NCBI GenBank assembly: GCA_036275915.1
Contig: DASUCV010000006.1
Location: forward strand, 1 to 64,000
Source: Candidatus Polarisedimenticolaceae bacterium
GTDB taxonomy: Bacteria; Acidobacteriota; Polarisedimenticolia; Polarisedimenticolales; DASRJG01
Length of the DNA: 64,000 bases
Direction: 5' to 3'
The notes under the pieces are model-generated. The model was not told the DNA's origin. It worked only from the letters and a program-made list of their open reading frames with translations, and made no database searches. Both the position numbers and the translations under genes were made by a program. This document shows positions 1 to 8,216 of the stretch, one piece after another (within the stretch, counting starts at the first letter, position 1; each line of letters opens with the position of its first letter).

Positions 1-29
1 CACACACAACAGGCACTGAGTTGTGTGTG
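1..29. repeat. Perfect 10-bp inverted repeat, 3' of glmS
   Basis: CACACACAAC (1-10) pairs with GTTGTGTGTG (20-29) around a 9-nt loop. It lies 50 bp past the glmS stop, on the 3' side of that gene. It could be a terminator stem for glmS or part of an element cut off by the window edge. No T-run follows in the glmS direction within the window, so the role is uncertain. Confidence 0.5.
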
Positions 30-30
30 A

Positions 31-79
31 CGAAACCACCCCTCTGACTTTGGGTGGAAATTCGGTAGCTGTCCCCTCT
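31..79. repeat. Degenerate copy of the GGGGACAGCT palindrome family abutting the glmS stop
   Basis: An imperfect hairpin (CGAA plus CCACCC at 31-41, GGGTGG plus TTCG at 52-64) is followed by TAGCTGTCCCCTCT, which resembles the right arm of the palindromes at 29378-29452 and 33131-33184. Read on the glmS strand, the stop TAA runs straight into GAGGGGACAGC. The anti-sigma gene at 33184 meets its repeat copy in exactly the same way. Likely a decayed member of the family acting as, or mimicking, a terminator. Confidence 0.45.
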
Positions 80-1920
80 TACTCGACTGTGACGCTCTTC
101 GCGAGGTTCCTCGGCTGATCGACGTCGCAGCCGCGGAGCAGCGCGATGTGATACGCGAGCAGCTGGAGCGGGATCACCGTCAGGAGCGGCGAGAGAAGCT
201 CGTGCGTCTTCGGGACGGTGAGAACGAAGTCGGCCTTGCGGGCGACGTCGCCTTCGTGCTCGTCGGTCACGGCGATGACGATGCCGGAGCGCGCCTTCAC
301 CTCTTCGATGTTGGAGAGCATCTTCTCGAAGACGCCGTCGGTCGGCGCGAGGGCGACGACCGGCATGTCCTCGTCGATGAGGGCGATCGGGCCGTGTTTC
401 ATCTCGCCGGCGGGGTAGCCCTCGGCATGGATGTAGGAGATCTCCTTGAGCTTGAGGGCCCCCTCGAGCGCGATCGGGAAGTTCACGCCGCGGCCGAGGT
501 AGAGAAAGTCGCGGTGCTGGTGGAACGTCTTCGCCAGCTCGACGACCGGTGCGTCATCGGTGAGGTAACGCTCCATCTGCGCGGGGATGTGGTAGAGCGC
601 GCGGATGATCTCGGTGCTCTCCGCGTCCGAGAGGGTCTTGCGCACGCGACCGAGCTTCAAGGCGAGCAGTGCCAGCGCCGTGATCTGGCTCGTGAACGCT
701 TTCGTCGAGGCGACGCCGATCTCGGGGCCGGCGTGCGTGTAGATCGTGCCGTCGCACTCGCGGGTCAGCATTGAGCCGCGGACGTTGCAAATCGCGAGCG
801 CGAGCGCCCCCTGCGATTTCGCCTCGCGCTCGGCGGCCAGCGTGTCGGCCGTCTCGCCCGACTGCGAGATGAAGACCGAGAGGCACTTCGCGTCGAGCAT
901 CGGCTTCCGGTACCGGTACTCCGAGGCGTAATCGACCTCGACCGGAATCTTCGCGAGCTGCTCGATGAGGAACTTGCCGACGTGGCCGGCGTGCCACGAC
1001 GTGCCGCAGGCCACGATCTGGATGCGCTCGGCCTTGGCGAGCGCGGCATCGGGGACCTGGATCTCCTCGAGGTGGACCGACGCGTCCTCCAGCGAGACCC
1101 TTCCGAGCAGCGTGTCGCGCACCGCGCGGGGCTGCTCGTGGATCTCCTTGAGCATGAAATGCTTGTAGCCGCCCTTCTCCGCCATGATCGGATCCCACGG
1201 GATCCGCGTCGTCTCCTTGACGAGGGGCGTGCCGTCGATCTTGAGGAAGCTCACCCCGCTGGGCCTCACGACGACGATCTCGTAGTCGTCCATGAAGACG
1301 ACGTCCTTCGTGTGCGAGAGGATCGCGGGGATGTCGGACGCGACGAAGTACTCGCCGTTGCCGATGCCGACGACGAGCGGCGGGCCGACGCGCGCGGCGA
1401 CGATCGTGTCCGGGGCGTCGACGGAGAGCGCGACGAGCGCGTAGATCCCGCGCAAGCGGGGGAGGATCGAGCGGAAGGCGACCGGAAGGTCCGTCGCGCC
1501 GTCCTTCATCGCCTGCTCGAGCGCGTGCGCGACGATCTCGGTGTCGGTCTCGGTGACGAACTTGTGCCCCTTGGCCTGAAGCTCGTGCTTGAGCTCGATG
1601 TAGTTCTCGATGATGCCGTTGTGGATGACGACGATCCGCCCCGTGCAGTCGCGGTGCGGGTGCGCGTTCTCCTCGGTGGGGCGGCCGTGCGTCGCCCAGC
1701 GCGTGTGCGCGATCCCGTAGCGGCCGTGGATCGGCTTCTCCGCGAGGACGCGCTCGAGGTCGCGCAGCTTGCCGGGGGCGCGGCGGAGGCTCAGCTCACC
1801 GTTCCCGTTGACGACGGCGATCCCGGCGGAGTCGTAGCCGCGGTACTCGAGCTTCCGGAGGCCTTCGATGAGGACCTCGACCGGATCCTTCGCGCCGATG
1901 TACCCGACGATGCCGCACAT
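79..1920 (-). CDS. glmS: Glutamine--fructose-6-phosphate aminotransferase (isomerizing)
   Basis: GlmS converts fructose-6-phosphate and glutamine to glucosamine-6-phosphate, the entry step to UDP-GlcNAc. The start is fixed by MCGIVGYIG: Cys2 must become the N-terminal nucleophile of the class II glutaminase domain (about residues 2-220), and a GGAGG lies 10 nt upstream. An in-frame upstream extension would bury that cysteine and was rejected. Two SIS domains follow (about 285-600; CGTSWHAG and [12 protein letters not shown] visible), ending in the family-typical NLAKSVTVE. The 613 residues match the usual length. It is the last gene of a TPR-glmU-glmS operon. No glmS ribozyme-like structure is recognisable in the 60-bp leader. 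Confidence 0.97.
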   Translation of the reverse strand: MCGIVGYIGAKDPVEVLIEGLRKLEYRGYDSAGIAVVNGNGELSLRRAPGKLRDLERVLAEKPIHGRYGIAHTRWATHGRPTEENAHPHRDCTGRIVVIHNGIIENYIELKHELQAKGHKFVTETDTEIVAHALEQAMKDGATDLPVAFRSILPRLRGIYALVALSVDAPDTIVAARVGPPLVVGIGNGEYFVASDIPAILSHTKDVVFMDDYEIVVVRPSGVSFLKIDGTPLVKETTRIPWDPIMAEKGGYKHFMLKEIHEQPRAVRDTLLGRVSLEDASVHLEEIQVPDAALAKAERIQIVACGTSWHAGHVGKFLIEQLAKIPVEVDYASEYRYRKPMLDAKCLSVFISQSGETADTLAAEREAKSQGALALAICNVRGSMLTRECDGTIYTHAGPEIGVASTKAFTSQITALALLALKLGRVRKTLSDAESTEIIRALYHIPAQMERYLTDDAPVVELAKTFHQHRDFLYLGRGVNFPIALEGALKLKEISYIHAEGYPAGEMKHGPIALIDEDMPVVALAPTDGVFEKMLSNIEEVKARSGIVIAVTDEHEGDVARKADFVLTVPKTHELLSPLLTVIPLQLLAYHIALLRGCDVDQPRNLAKSVTVE

Positions 1921-1960
1921 GGATGCCGATCCTCCCCGGTCGAAGACTAAAGGAATAATG

Positions 1961-1974
1961 CCGCCGAACGGCGG
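1961..1974 (-). terminator. Short GC hairpin between glmU and glmS
   Basis: CCGCCG and CGGCGG are separated by 2 nt, 7-20 nt past the glmU stop on the minus strand. The following sequence is only mildly T-rich (CATTATTCCTTT). It could be a weak attenuator or an RNA-stability element between glmU and glmS rather than a full terminator. Confidence 0.35.
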
Positions 1975-1980
1975 TTGCAA

Positions 1981-3396
1981 TCAGGAATGATGGGAAGACC
2001 CGGCCGCGGCCTTCTTTTTCTTCCGCGCGACCCACCCCTCGAGGTTGAGCTGCCGGACCCGCGAGAGTGCGAGCGCGCCGGCCGGGACGTCGTCGGTGAC
2101 CGTGGTCCCCGCGCCGACGTAGGCGCCTTCGCCGACGGAGACCGGCGCCACGAGCTGCGTGTCGCTGCCGATGAAGACCCCCGCGCCGAGCGTCGTCTTG
2201 TGCTTGTGGACGCCGTCGTAGTTGCAGGTGATCGTCCCCGCTCCAATGTTGCAATCGTGGCCGATCTGCGCGTCGCCCAGGTACGCGAGATGCGACGCCT
2301 TGCTGCCGCGGCCGAGGGTCGTCTTCTTCAGCTCGACGAAGTTGCCGACCTTCGCGTCCCGCTCGAGGACCGAGCCGGGCCTGAGGTGCGCAAACGGGCC
2401 GACGGAAGCAAAGTCGCCCACGACGGCGTCCTCGAGCACGCTGTGGTCCTTGATCTCGACCCCGCGCCCGAGGCGTACGCCGTTCAGCCGGCACCCCGGG
2501 CGGACGACGGAATCCTCGCCGATCGTCGTCTCCCCCTCGACGATGACATCGGGGTAGAGGACGACGTCTCGGGCGATGGAGGCCCTCGGGTCGACCCAGG
2601 TGCGTGACGGGTCGAGAAGGGTCACCCCGCCCTCCTGGAGCGCTGTCGCCTTGCGCGCGTACAGCTCGGCTCCCGCGCGGGCCAGTTCGGCACGCGTGTT
2701 GACGCCGAGCACCTCGTCGGACGCGCCGTGCACGAGCGCCACGACCTTCGCCTTCTTCTTGATCAGCGCGTGGACGGCGTCGGTGAGGTAGTACTCGCCC
2801 TGGGCGTTGTCCGGGCGCAGCTTGCGGAGCAGGGGGAAGAGGAGCGTGGGATCGGCACAGTAGATGCCGCAGTTGATCTCCCGGAGCGCGCGCTCCGAAG
2901 CCGTCGCATCCTTGTGCTCGACGATCCGCTCGACCCGGCCGCCGCCGTCGCGGACGATGCGGCCGTAGCCGGTCGCGTCGGGCAGCACGGTCGTGACGAG
3001 GGACAGCGCCGCCTTTTCTTTGCGGTGGAGGGCGATGAGCGCGGCGAGGGTCTCCGCGCGCAGGCTCGGCAGGTCGCCGTTGACGATGAGGAGTGGCCCG
3101 CCGGCGCCCTTGAGCGCCGAGGCGGCCTGCAGGACCGCGTGGCCGGTCCCGCGCTGCTCGCGCTGGAGGACGAAGGCGTCGCAGAGATCGCCGAGAGCCG
3201 CCTCGACCTGCTCCGACTGGAAGCCGACGACGGCGACCGTCTTATCGGGCTTCAGCCCCGCCGCGGCACGCGCGACCCACGTCGCCATCGGCTGACCGGC
3301 GACGGGGTGGAGCAGCTTGATCGTCTTCGACTTCAGGCGCGTGCCCTGGCCGGCCGCGAGGATCAGGACGGTCAGCGGCGCCCGCTTTCCGGGCAC
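1981..3396 (-). CDS. glmU: Bifunctional N-acetylglucosamine-1-phosphate uridyltransferase / glucosamine-1-phosphate acetyltransferase
   Basis: GlmU acetylates GlcN-1-P and transfers UMP from UTP to give UDP-GlcNAc, the precursor of peptidoglycan and lipid A. The N-terminal uridyltransferase domain (about 1-235) shows the nucleotide-binding LAAGQGTRLKS; the usual Pro of the following SxxPK is Ile here (SKTIK). The C-terminal left-handed beta-helix (about 255-450) shows hexapeptide repeats. The GTG start (MPGKRAPL) is chosen because it leaves a normal 471 residues and begins 2 nt after the TGA of the upstream TPR gene, which implies translational coupling. Longer upstream extension is anti-homologous filler. 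glmS follows after 60 bp. Confidence 0.96.
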   Translation of the reverse strand: MPGKRAPLTVLILAAGQGTRLKSKTIKLLHPVAGQPMATWVARAAAGLKPDKTVAVVGFQSEQVEAALGDLCDAFVLQREQRGTGHAVLQAASALKGAGGPLLIVNGDLPSLRAETLAALIALHRKEKAALSLVTTVLPDATGYGRIVRDGGGRVERIVEHKDATASERALREINCGIYCADPTLLFPLLRKLRPDNAQGEYYLTDAVHALIKKKAKVVALVHGASDEVLGVNTRAELARAGAELYARKATALQEGGVTLLDPSRTWVDPRASIARDVVLYPDVIVEGETTIGEDSVVRPGCRLNGVRLGRGVEIKDHSVLEDAVVGDFASVGPFAHLRPGSVLERDAKVGNFVELKKTTLGRGSKASHLAYLGDAQIGHDCNIGAGTITCNYDGVHKHKTTLGAGVFIGSDTQLVAPVSVGEGAYVGAGTTVTDDVPAGALALSRVRQLNLEGWVARKKKKAAAGSSHHS

Positions 3397-3398
3397 GC

Positions 3399-3983
3399 TC
3401 AGGCCCCCGCGTGACTCGGCTCGATGACGTCGATGAACGCGGCCTCGTCGCGGACCGAGTCGAAGTCGGAGTCGGACGCGGCGTGGAATCGGAAGGTCGG
3501 GTCGATCGTCAGCGCCTTCTTCAGCTCGGACGCGGCGCCCTCGACGTTCCCCTGGAGGCCGCGCACCGACGCCCGCGCGTAGAGGATGCTGGCGTCGCCG
3601 GGGCGCGCCGTGAGCGCGCGCTCGAGGGTCGACCACGCCTCGTCGAGGCGTCCCGCGTTCGCCAGCACGACGCCGCGGTGGTAGAGCGACTCGGCGTCGT
3701 CGGGGCCGGACTCGGGTCCCGCGAGCTTGCGGTCGCAGATCGAGGCGTAGGTGCGGGCGCGGTCGGCGAGGATCGGCTCGTCGCCCTTCGCCGCGTCGAT
3801 GACCGCGGCGAACTGCGTGCGCGCCTGGGCGAACTGCCCCTTCCCGAACGCCTCCGCCCCGGCGGAGAACGCGGCGAGCGCCGCCTCGTACTGCGCGATG
3901 TTGCGCGGGATCGACCGCGCGGGGCGCGCGGGGGTCTCCCCGGGCGTTTCAGGGCCGGCAGTCTTCTTCTTCGCGGTGGCCAT
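3399..3983 (-). CDS. TPR-repeat protein upstream of glmU
   Basis: A 194-residue soluble protein without a signal peptide. The N-terminus is basic and alanine/proline-rich (MATAKKKTAGP), followed by a region of helical pairs with TPR signatures (for example ESLYHRGVVLANAGRLDEAWSTLERAL and the next repeat with ILYARASVRGLQGNVEGAASEL, about 100-165). TPR proteins mediate protein contacts; no specific function can be given. The ATG has GGAGG 11 nt upstream. It is the first gene of the glmU-glmS operon behind a good sigma-70 promoter, and it ends 2 nt before glmU, so its product is made in step with GlmU. Confidence 0.8.
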   Translation of the reverse strand: MATAKKKTAGPETPGETPARPARSIPRNIAQYEAALAAFSAGAEAFGKGQFAQARTQFAAVIDAAKGDEPILADRARTYASICDRKLAGPESGPDDAESLYHRGVVLANAGRLDEAWSTLERALTARPGDASILYARASVRGLQGNVEGAASELKKALTIDPTFRFHAASDSDFDSVRDEAAFIDVIEPSHAGA

Positions 3984-4029
3984 GTCGGTCGGAACCTCCC
4001 CCCATCGGTCAGGGCGTGGAAAGGGCGCC

Positions 4030-4059
4030 ATTCTAGCGGCCGGGGCTCCCCCCCTTCAA
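4030..4059 (-). promoter_or_regulatory. Sigma-70 promoter of the TPR-glmU-glmS operon
   Basis: On the minus strand TTGAAG (4059-4054) and TAGAAT (4035-4030) are separated by 18 bp. The predicted transcript start near 4023 gives a leader of about 40 nt, which contains the GGAGG of the TPR gene. This is one of the two best -35/-10 pairs in the window. Confidence 0.65.
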
Positions 4060-4066
4060 CTGAGGC

Positions 4067-4072
4067 TAAGAT
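4067..4072 (+). promoter_or_regulatory. Candidate -10 element for leaderless folK mRNA
   Basis: TAAGAT ends 7 bp before the folK GTG, and no Shine-Dalgarno sequence lies between them. If used, transcription would start at or next to the start codon. No convincing -35 accompanies it. Confidence 0.3.
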
Positions 4073-4079
4073 CGGCCCC

Positions 4080-4598
4080 GTGACCGGCTACGTCGCGCTC
4101 GGCAGCAACGTGGGAGATCGCGACGCGCACCTCCGGGCCGGGATCCTCGCCATGCACGCCGCCGGACTGCGCGTGACGGCCGCCTCGTCGGTCTGGGAGA
4201 CCGAGCCGGTCGGGGGCGCCGGGCCAGCTTGGTTCCTCAACATGGTCGTCCGCGTCGAGACCGAGCTGCCGCCCGAAGGCGCCCTCGATGCGCTCCTCGC
4301 GATCGAAGCCGCCCGAGGCCGGCGGCGCAGCGTTCGGAACGCTCCCCGCGAGCTCGATCTCGACTTGCTGCTCCTCGGCGACGAGCGGCGCGCGTCGCCC
4401 GAGCTGACGCTGCCGCACCCCCGGATGGGCGAGCGCGCCTTCGTCCTGGAGCCGCTCGCCGAGATCGCGCCGGACCTCGTCGTCGGCGCGCGCACGGTCG
4501 CCGGGGCGCTCGCGGGGCTCCACGACCCGCACGCCGTGCGCCGCCGCGGTCCCCTTGCCTTGCCGGAAACGCTTTCCGTATACTCGCGCGCTCTATGA
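4080..4598 (+). CDS. folK: 2-amino-4-hydroxy-6-hydroxymethyldihydropteridine pyrophosphokinase (HPPK)
   Basis: HPPK pyrophosphorylates 6-hydroxymethyl-dihydropterin in folate synthesis. The 172 residues span the whole family: the N-terminal YVALGSNVGDR, the ETEPVG and WFLNMVV stretches, and the active-site RNAPRELDLDLLLLG with the metal-binding DLDL. GTG is the start because it begins the conserved TGYVALGSN. The last 4 nt overlap the following kinase gene (ATGA at 4595-4598). It heads a run of vitamin genes whose panB uses a folate cofactor. Confidence 0.95.
   Translation: MTGYVALGSNVGDRDAHLRAGILAMHAAGLRVTAASSVWETEPVGGAGPAWFLNMVVRVETELPPEGALDALLAIEAARGRRRSVRNAPRELDLDLLLLGDERRASPELTLPHPRMGERAFVLEPLAEIAPDLVVGARTVAGALAGLHDPHAVRRRGPLALPETLSVYSRAL
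4555..4584 (+). promoter_or_regulatory. Internal promoter with dyad for the deoxynucleoside kinase gene
   Basis: Inside the 3' end of folK, TTGCCT (4555-4560) and TATACT (4579-4584) are 18 bp apart, with the kinase ATG only 10 nt beyond the -10. The spacer contains the dyad CGGAAA-CGC-TTTCCG (4564-4578, 6-bp arms), placed where a repressor would block polymerase. It suggests independent, nearly leaderless expression of the kinase and the pan genes. Confidence 0.4.
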
Positions 4599-5233
4599 AA
4601 TTCCGGTCGATCGCCGTGGAAGGCCCCATCGGGGTCGGCAAGACGTCGTTCGTCGAGCTGCTCGTCAAACGCTTCGAGGCGCACAAGGTTCTCGAGCGCG
4701 TCGAGAACCCGTTCCTGCGCGACTTCTACCACGACAAGACCGGCGCGGCGTTCCAGGCGCAGCTCTTCTTCATGCTCTCGCGGTACCGCCAGCTCATGGA
4801 GCTGTCGCAGCGCACGCTCTTCTCGCAGGTCACCGTCTGCGACTACATCTTCCCGAAGGACAAGATCTTCGCGTACCTGAATCTCGACGACTCGGAGCTG
4901 CTCATCTACGACAAGCTCTACGCCATGCTCGAGCCGCAGGTGCCGAAGCCCGATCTCGTCATCTTCCTGCAGGCCGACACCCCGCGCCTCATCGAGCGGA
5001 TCAAGCGCCGGAAGCGCGATTACGAGTCGGAGATCTCCGAGGCCTACGTCACCGAGGTCGCGAAGGCCTACAACTACTTCTTCTTCAACTACACGACGAC
5101 ACCGCTGCTCGTCATCGACACGAACCAGATCGACTTCGTCCATCACGAGAAGGAGCTGGACGACCTGATCGCCCAGATCCGGCGGATGGAACGGGGCGTG
5201 CAGTACTATCGACCGTTGAGCACCTCGGCTTAA
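4595..5233 (+). CDS. Deoxynucleoside kinase (dNK/TK2-type)
   Basis: It belongs to the deoxynucleoside kinase family, which phosphorylates deoxynucleosides with ATP (salvage). The P-loop is GPIGVGKTS (about residues 10-18). ERVENPFL (about 35-42) matches the family's substrate-proximal glutamate region, and the lid is arginine-rich (IERIKRRKRDYESEI). The 212 residues are normal length. The start overlaps the folK stop by 4 nt and lies just downstream of an internal promoter. The nucleoside preference (dA/dG or dC/dT) cannot be read from the sequence. Its place between folK and panB may reflect shared operon history rather than a joint pathway. Confidence 0.88.
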   Translation: MKFRSIAVEGPIGVGKTSFVELLVKRFEAHKVLERVENPFLRDFYHDKTGAAFQAQLFFMLSRYRQLMELSQRTLFSQVTVCDYIFPKDKIFAYLNLDDSELLIYDKLYAMLEPQVPKPDLVIFLQADTPRLIERIKRRKRDYESEISEAYVTEVAKAYNYFFFNYTTTPLLVIDTNQIDFVHHEKELDDLIAQIRRMERGVQYYRPLSTSA

Positions 5234-5261
5234 GTCGCTCGACTCCGCAAGGAGCGGGCAG

Positions 5262-6068
5262 ATGAGGAGGCCGAAGATGATGACCGTCCCCGCCTTCCGG
5301 GCGCGCAAGTCCGGACCTCCGCTCGTCGTCCTCACCGCGTACGACGCCATGACCGCCGCGGCCGCGGAAGCCGCGGGCGTCGACGCGATGCTCGTGGGCG
5401 ACTCCCTCGGCATGGTCGAGATGGGCCACGACACGACCCTGCCCGTCACGATGGAGGACATGCTCCACCATGCGAAGGCCGTGGGGAGACGGCGCCGTGA
5501 AGCGCTCCTCATCGCCGACATGCCGTGGCTGTCGTTCCACACCGGGCCGTACGACGCGGTCAAGAACGCCGCGCGGTTCGTGCGCGAGGCCGGCGCCGAC
5601 GCGGTCAAGCTCGAAGGGGGCAAGAAGCGGCTGGAAGCGATCCTCGCGATCCTCGACGCGGAGATCCCGGTCATGGGCCATCTCGGCCTCACGCCCCAGT
5701 CGGTGCTCGCGATGGGCGGCTACAAGGTCCAGGGCAAGGCGAAGGACGCGGCCGACGCGCTCGTCGACGATGCGCGCGCGCTCGCCGAGGCCGGCGTCTT
5801 CTCGATCGTGCTCGAAGGCGTCCCGTCGGCGGTCGCGCAGCGGATCACCGAGGCGGTGCCGGTGCCGACGATCGGGATCGGCGCGGGCGCCGCGTGCGAC
5901 GGCCAGGTTCTCGTCATCCACGACCTGCTCGGCATGCTTCCCGGCGACGTGCCGAAGTTCGTGCGCCGCTACGCCGATCTCCACGGCGCGGCGGCCGAAG
6001 CGATCCGGCGGTGGGCCGCCGACGTGCAGAACCGCACCTTCCCGTCCAACGACGAGACCTACGGCTGA
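5262..6068 (+). CDS. panB: 3-methyl-2-oxobutanoate hydroxymethyltransferase
   Basis: PanB transfers a hydroxymethyl group from 5,10-methylene-tetrahydrofolate to alpha-ketoisovalerate, the first committed step to pantothenate. Family signatures are present: LTAYDAMTA, the metal-binding GDSLGMV (about residue 48), KLEGG, GHLGLTPQS, and GIGAGAACDGQVLV near the C-terminus. The 268 residues are typical. Two in-frame ATGs precede TVPAFRARK (5262, 5277, 5280); the upstream GAGCGGGCAG gives little guidance. It overlaps panC by 1 nt (TGATG). Confidence 0.95.
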   Translation: MRRPKMMTVPAFRARKSGPPLVVLTAYDAMTAAAAEAAGVDAMLVGDSLGMVEMGHDTTLPVTMEDMLHHAKAVGRRRREALLIADMPWLSFHTGPYDAVKNAARFVREAGADAVKLEGGKKRLEAILAILDAEIPVMGHLGLTPQSVLAMGGYKVQGKAKDAADALVDDARALAEAGVFSIVLEGVPSAVAQRITEAVPVPTIGIGAGAACDGQVLVIHDLLGMLPGDVPKFVRRYADLHGAAAEAIRRWAADVQNRTFPSNDETYG

Positions 6069-6913
6069 TGGACGTCGTCCGCCGCGTCCACGGGATGAGG
6101 GAGGTCGCGGCGCGCGCCCGGAGCCGCGGCGAGCGCATCGGCCTCGTCCCGACGATGGGGTACCTCCACGAAGGACATCTGGCGCTCGCGCGGCGGATCC
6201 GCGCCCACGTCGACGTCACCGTCGTCTCGATCTTCGTCAACCCGACGCAGTTCGGTCCCGGCGAAGACTTCGCGCGCTACCCGCGCGACCTCGCGAGGGA
6301 CTGCGACCTCCTCGCCGCCGAAGGGGTCGACGTCGTGTTCGCTCCCGAAGCCGACGAGATCTACCCCGCGGGCGTCTCGACGTTCGTCGAGGTCGCCGGC
6401 ATCTCGGACGTCCTCGAGGGGAAGAGCCGGCCCGGGCACTTCCGCGGCGTCGCGACCGTCGTGCTCAAGCTCTTCGAGGTCGTGAAGCCGCAGGTCGCGA
6501 TCTTCGGCCAGAAGGACGCCCAGCAGGTCGCCGTCGTGACGAAGATGGCCCGCGACCTCCTCCTCGACGTCGAGATCCTCGTCCTGCCGACGAAGCGCGA
6601 CGAGGACGGCCTCGCGCTCTCCAGCCGCAACGTCTACCTGTCCGCGGACGAGCGCCGTGCCGCGTCCGCCATCCCGCGCGCGCTCGAGGCGGCCCGTGCC
6701 GCGCTCGCCGAGGGCGCGACCGACCCCGATGCCATCCTCGCCGCCGCCCGCGCGCCGATCGACGCGGAGCCGTTGCTGCGGATCGATTACATCGCCCTCG
6801 TCGATGCGGAATCGTTCGAGCCGGTGGCCCGCGCCCAGGGCGACCTGCTGCTCGTCGCCGCCGTTTTCGCCGGAACGACGCGCTTGATCGACAATCTGCC
6901 GCTCCGCGCCTGA
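6068..6913 (+). CDS. panC: Pantothenate synthetase (pantoate--beta-alanine ligase)
   Basis: PanC condenses pantoate and beta-alanine with ATP through a pantoyl-adenylate. The nucleotidyltransferase fold shows PTMGYLHEGHLAL (HIGH-type motif), VSIFVNPTQFG, GHFRGVATVV, FGQKDAQQ, and the KMSKS-like SSRNVYL. The 281 residues are normal. The ATG overlaps the panB stop. Its beta-alanine substrate is supplied by PanD, encoded 100 bp downstream. Confidence 0.95.
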   Translation: MDVVRRVHGMREVAARARSRGERIGLVPTMGYLHEGHLALARRIRAHVDVTVVSIFVNPTQFGPGEDFARYPRDLARDCDLLAAEGVDVVFAPEADEIYPAGVSTFVEVAGISDVLEGKSRPGHFRGVATVVLKLFEVVKPQVAIFGQKDAQQVAVVTKMARDLLLDVEILVLPTKRDEDGLALSSRNVYLSADERRAASAIPRALEAARAALAEGATDPDAILAAARAPIDAEPLLRIDYIALVDAESFEPVARAQGDLLLVAAVFAGTTRLIDNLPLRA

Positions 6914-7015
6914 GGCTTCGGTGGACGGCGACGGGACGCGCATCTTAGAGTAGTCGGTGAAACCGCGGCGTTCACTCGGCGACGAGGAGCGACCCCGGTG
7001 GAAGGAGTCTCGAAA

Positions 7016-7405
7016 ATGACACGAGAGATGCTTCGAGCCAAGGTCCACAGGATCACGGTGACGGAGTGCGACGTCGAGTACGAGGGGAGCCTCACGCTCG
7101 ACCGCGACCTCATGGATGCATGCGGGATGGTGCCGTTCGAGCGGATCGACGTCTACGACGTGGACAACGCGAGCCGCTTCTCCACCTACCTCATCGAGGG
7201 CGCGCGCGGCAGCGGCGCCTGCTGCATCAACGGGGCGGCCGCACGCCTCGTCGAGGTGGGCCACAAGGTGATCATCGCTTCCTACTGCGCCGTGGACGAT
7301 GATCGTGTCGCCGGCCATGTCCCCCGGATCGTCCTCGTCGACGACGAGAACAGGATCACCGTCGTCAAGGACCACGAGGGGGCCGGCGTGAAGGTGCCCG
7401 CATGA
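7016..7405 (+). CDS. panD: Aspartate 1-decarboxylase precursor (pyruvoyl enzyme)
   Basis: PanD makes beta-alanine from aspartate for PanC. ATG is preferred over an in-frame GTG 18 nt upstream because GGAAGGAG sits 9 nt before it and because it gives the standard MLRAKVHR start. Self-cleavage is expected between Gly24 and Ser25 (YEGS), with Ser25 becoming the pyruvoyl group. CCINGAAARLVEVGHKVIIASY is the conserved core. 129 residues. The stop overlaps the next gene (ATGA). The preceding 102-bp gap after panC could hold its own promoter, but I see only weak matches. Confidence 0.93.
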   Translation: MTREMLRAKVHRITVTECDVEYEGSLTLDRDLMDACGMVPFERIDVYDVDNASRFSTYLIEGARGSGACCINGAAARLVEVGHKVIIASYCAVDDDRVAGHVPRIVLVDDENRITVVKDHEGAGVKVPA

Positions 7406-7653
7406 ACGACCCCGTCATCGTCAAATCGTTCACCGACAAGGGTGAGGCCGAGATCGCGAAGGGTCTGCTCGAAGCCGAAGGGATCGACGCCGCGATCACC
7501 GCGGACGACCTCGGCTCCGAAGGGCCCGGCATCACCTTCGGCCGTCCGATCAACCTCGTCGTCCCGGCGTCCGACGCCGACCGCGCGAGCGACCTGCTCG
7601 ATCAGGCGGCGGAAGGCGGGCTCGAGGCAAGCGAGGAAGACGCCGACAGCTAG
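7402..7653 (+). CDS. DUF2007-type small protein
   Basis: An 83-residue acidic cytoplasmic protein with the pattern of the DUF2007 family (putative PII-like signal-transducing fold): VKSFTDKGEAEIAKGLLEAEGI near the N-terminus and NLVVPASDADRASDLL toward the end. The function is unknown. It overlaps the panD stop by 4 nt and is probably co-translated with it. Its TAG stop is interlocked with the TAG of the convergent coaE in a CTAG at 7650-7653. Confidence 0.75.
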   Translation: MNDPVIVKSFTDKGEAEIAKGLLEAEGIDAAITADDLGSEGPGITFGRPINLVVPASDADRASDLLDQAAEGGLEASEEDADS

Positions 7654-8216
7654 GCTCTCCGCTTCAGCTTCTCCCACACCGCGCGCACCTGCTCCGCCGT
7701 TCGGTCGAGCGTCGTCTCCGTGTCGATGACGAAGTCGGCCACGGCGGTCTTCGTCTCGAGCGGCGCCTGAGCGGCGAGGCGCGCCCGTGCGTCGGCTTCG
7801 GACATGCCGCGGGCGACCGCGCGTGCCATCTGCGTCTCGGGACGGCACGAAACGACGACGAGGGCGTCGTAGCCCCGGTACATCCCGGTCTCGACGAGGA
7901 GCGCGGCGTCGATGAGGGCGACGGCCGTTCCGGGGAGGGTGGATGTCGCGCGCACGATCTCCTCCCGAATGAGCGGATGAAGGATCGCGTTCAAGTCGGC
8001 GCGCGCGGCGTCGTCCCTGAAGACGATCGCGCCGAGGCGGCCGCGATCGACGGTGCCGAAGCGCGCCGTCACTGCCGCGACGCCCCGTCCGCCCGGTGCG
8101 AGCAACTGGTGCGCGATCGCGTCGGCGTCGACGTGGGTCGCGCCGAGCTCGCGGAACATCGCGGCGACGGTGCTCTTGCCGGAGGCGAGCCCTCCGGTCA
8201 GACCGACGCGTAGCAC
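7650..8216 (-). CDS. coaE: Dephospho-CoA kinase
   Basis: CoaE phosphorylates the 3'-hydroxyl of dephospho-CoA, the last step of CoA synthesis. The P-loop GLTGGLASGKST begins at about residue 5, followed by DADAIAHQL and LIDAALLVETG, all family features. The 188 residues are slightly short but complete. The GTG start (MLRVGLTGG) lies inside the 3' end of folD (19-nt overlap), so the two are co-transcribed. Upstream in-frame codons would only add a basic, non-homologous tail. It faces the panD operon, placing the first and last CoA steps side by side. Confidence 0.93.
   Translation of the reverse strand: MLRVGLTGGLASGKSTVAAMFRELGATHVDADAIAHQLLAPGGRGVAAVTARFGTVDRGRLGAIVFRDDAARADLNAILHPLIREEIVRATSTLPGTAVALIDAALLVETGMYRGYDALVVVSCRPETQMARAVARGMSEADARARLAAQAPLETKTAVADFVIDTETTLDRTAEQVRAVWEKLKRRA

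Noticed and set aside
982-1950. Long plus-strand open frame antisense to glmS
   Set aside because: High-GC shadow; the protein is charged and low-complexity, without domains, and glmS on the other strand is certain.
1921-1980. glmS ribozyme or riboswitch in the glmU-glmS gap
   Set aside because: The 60-bp gap is too short for the ribozyme core and shows only one small hairpin.
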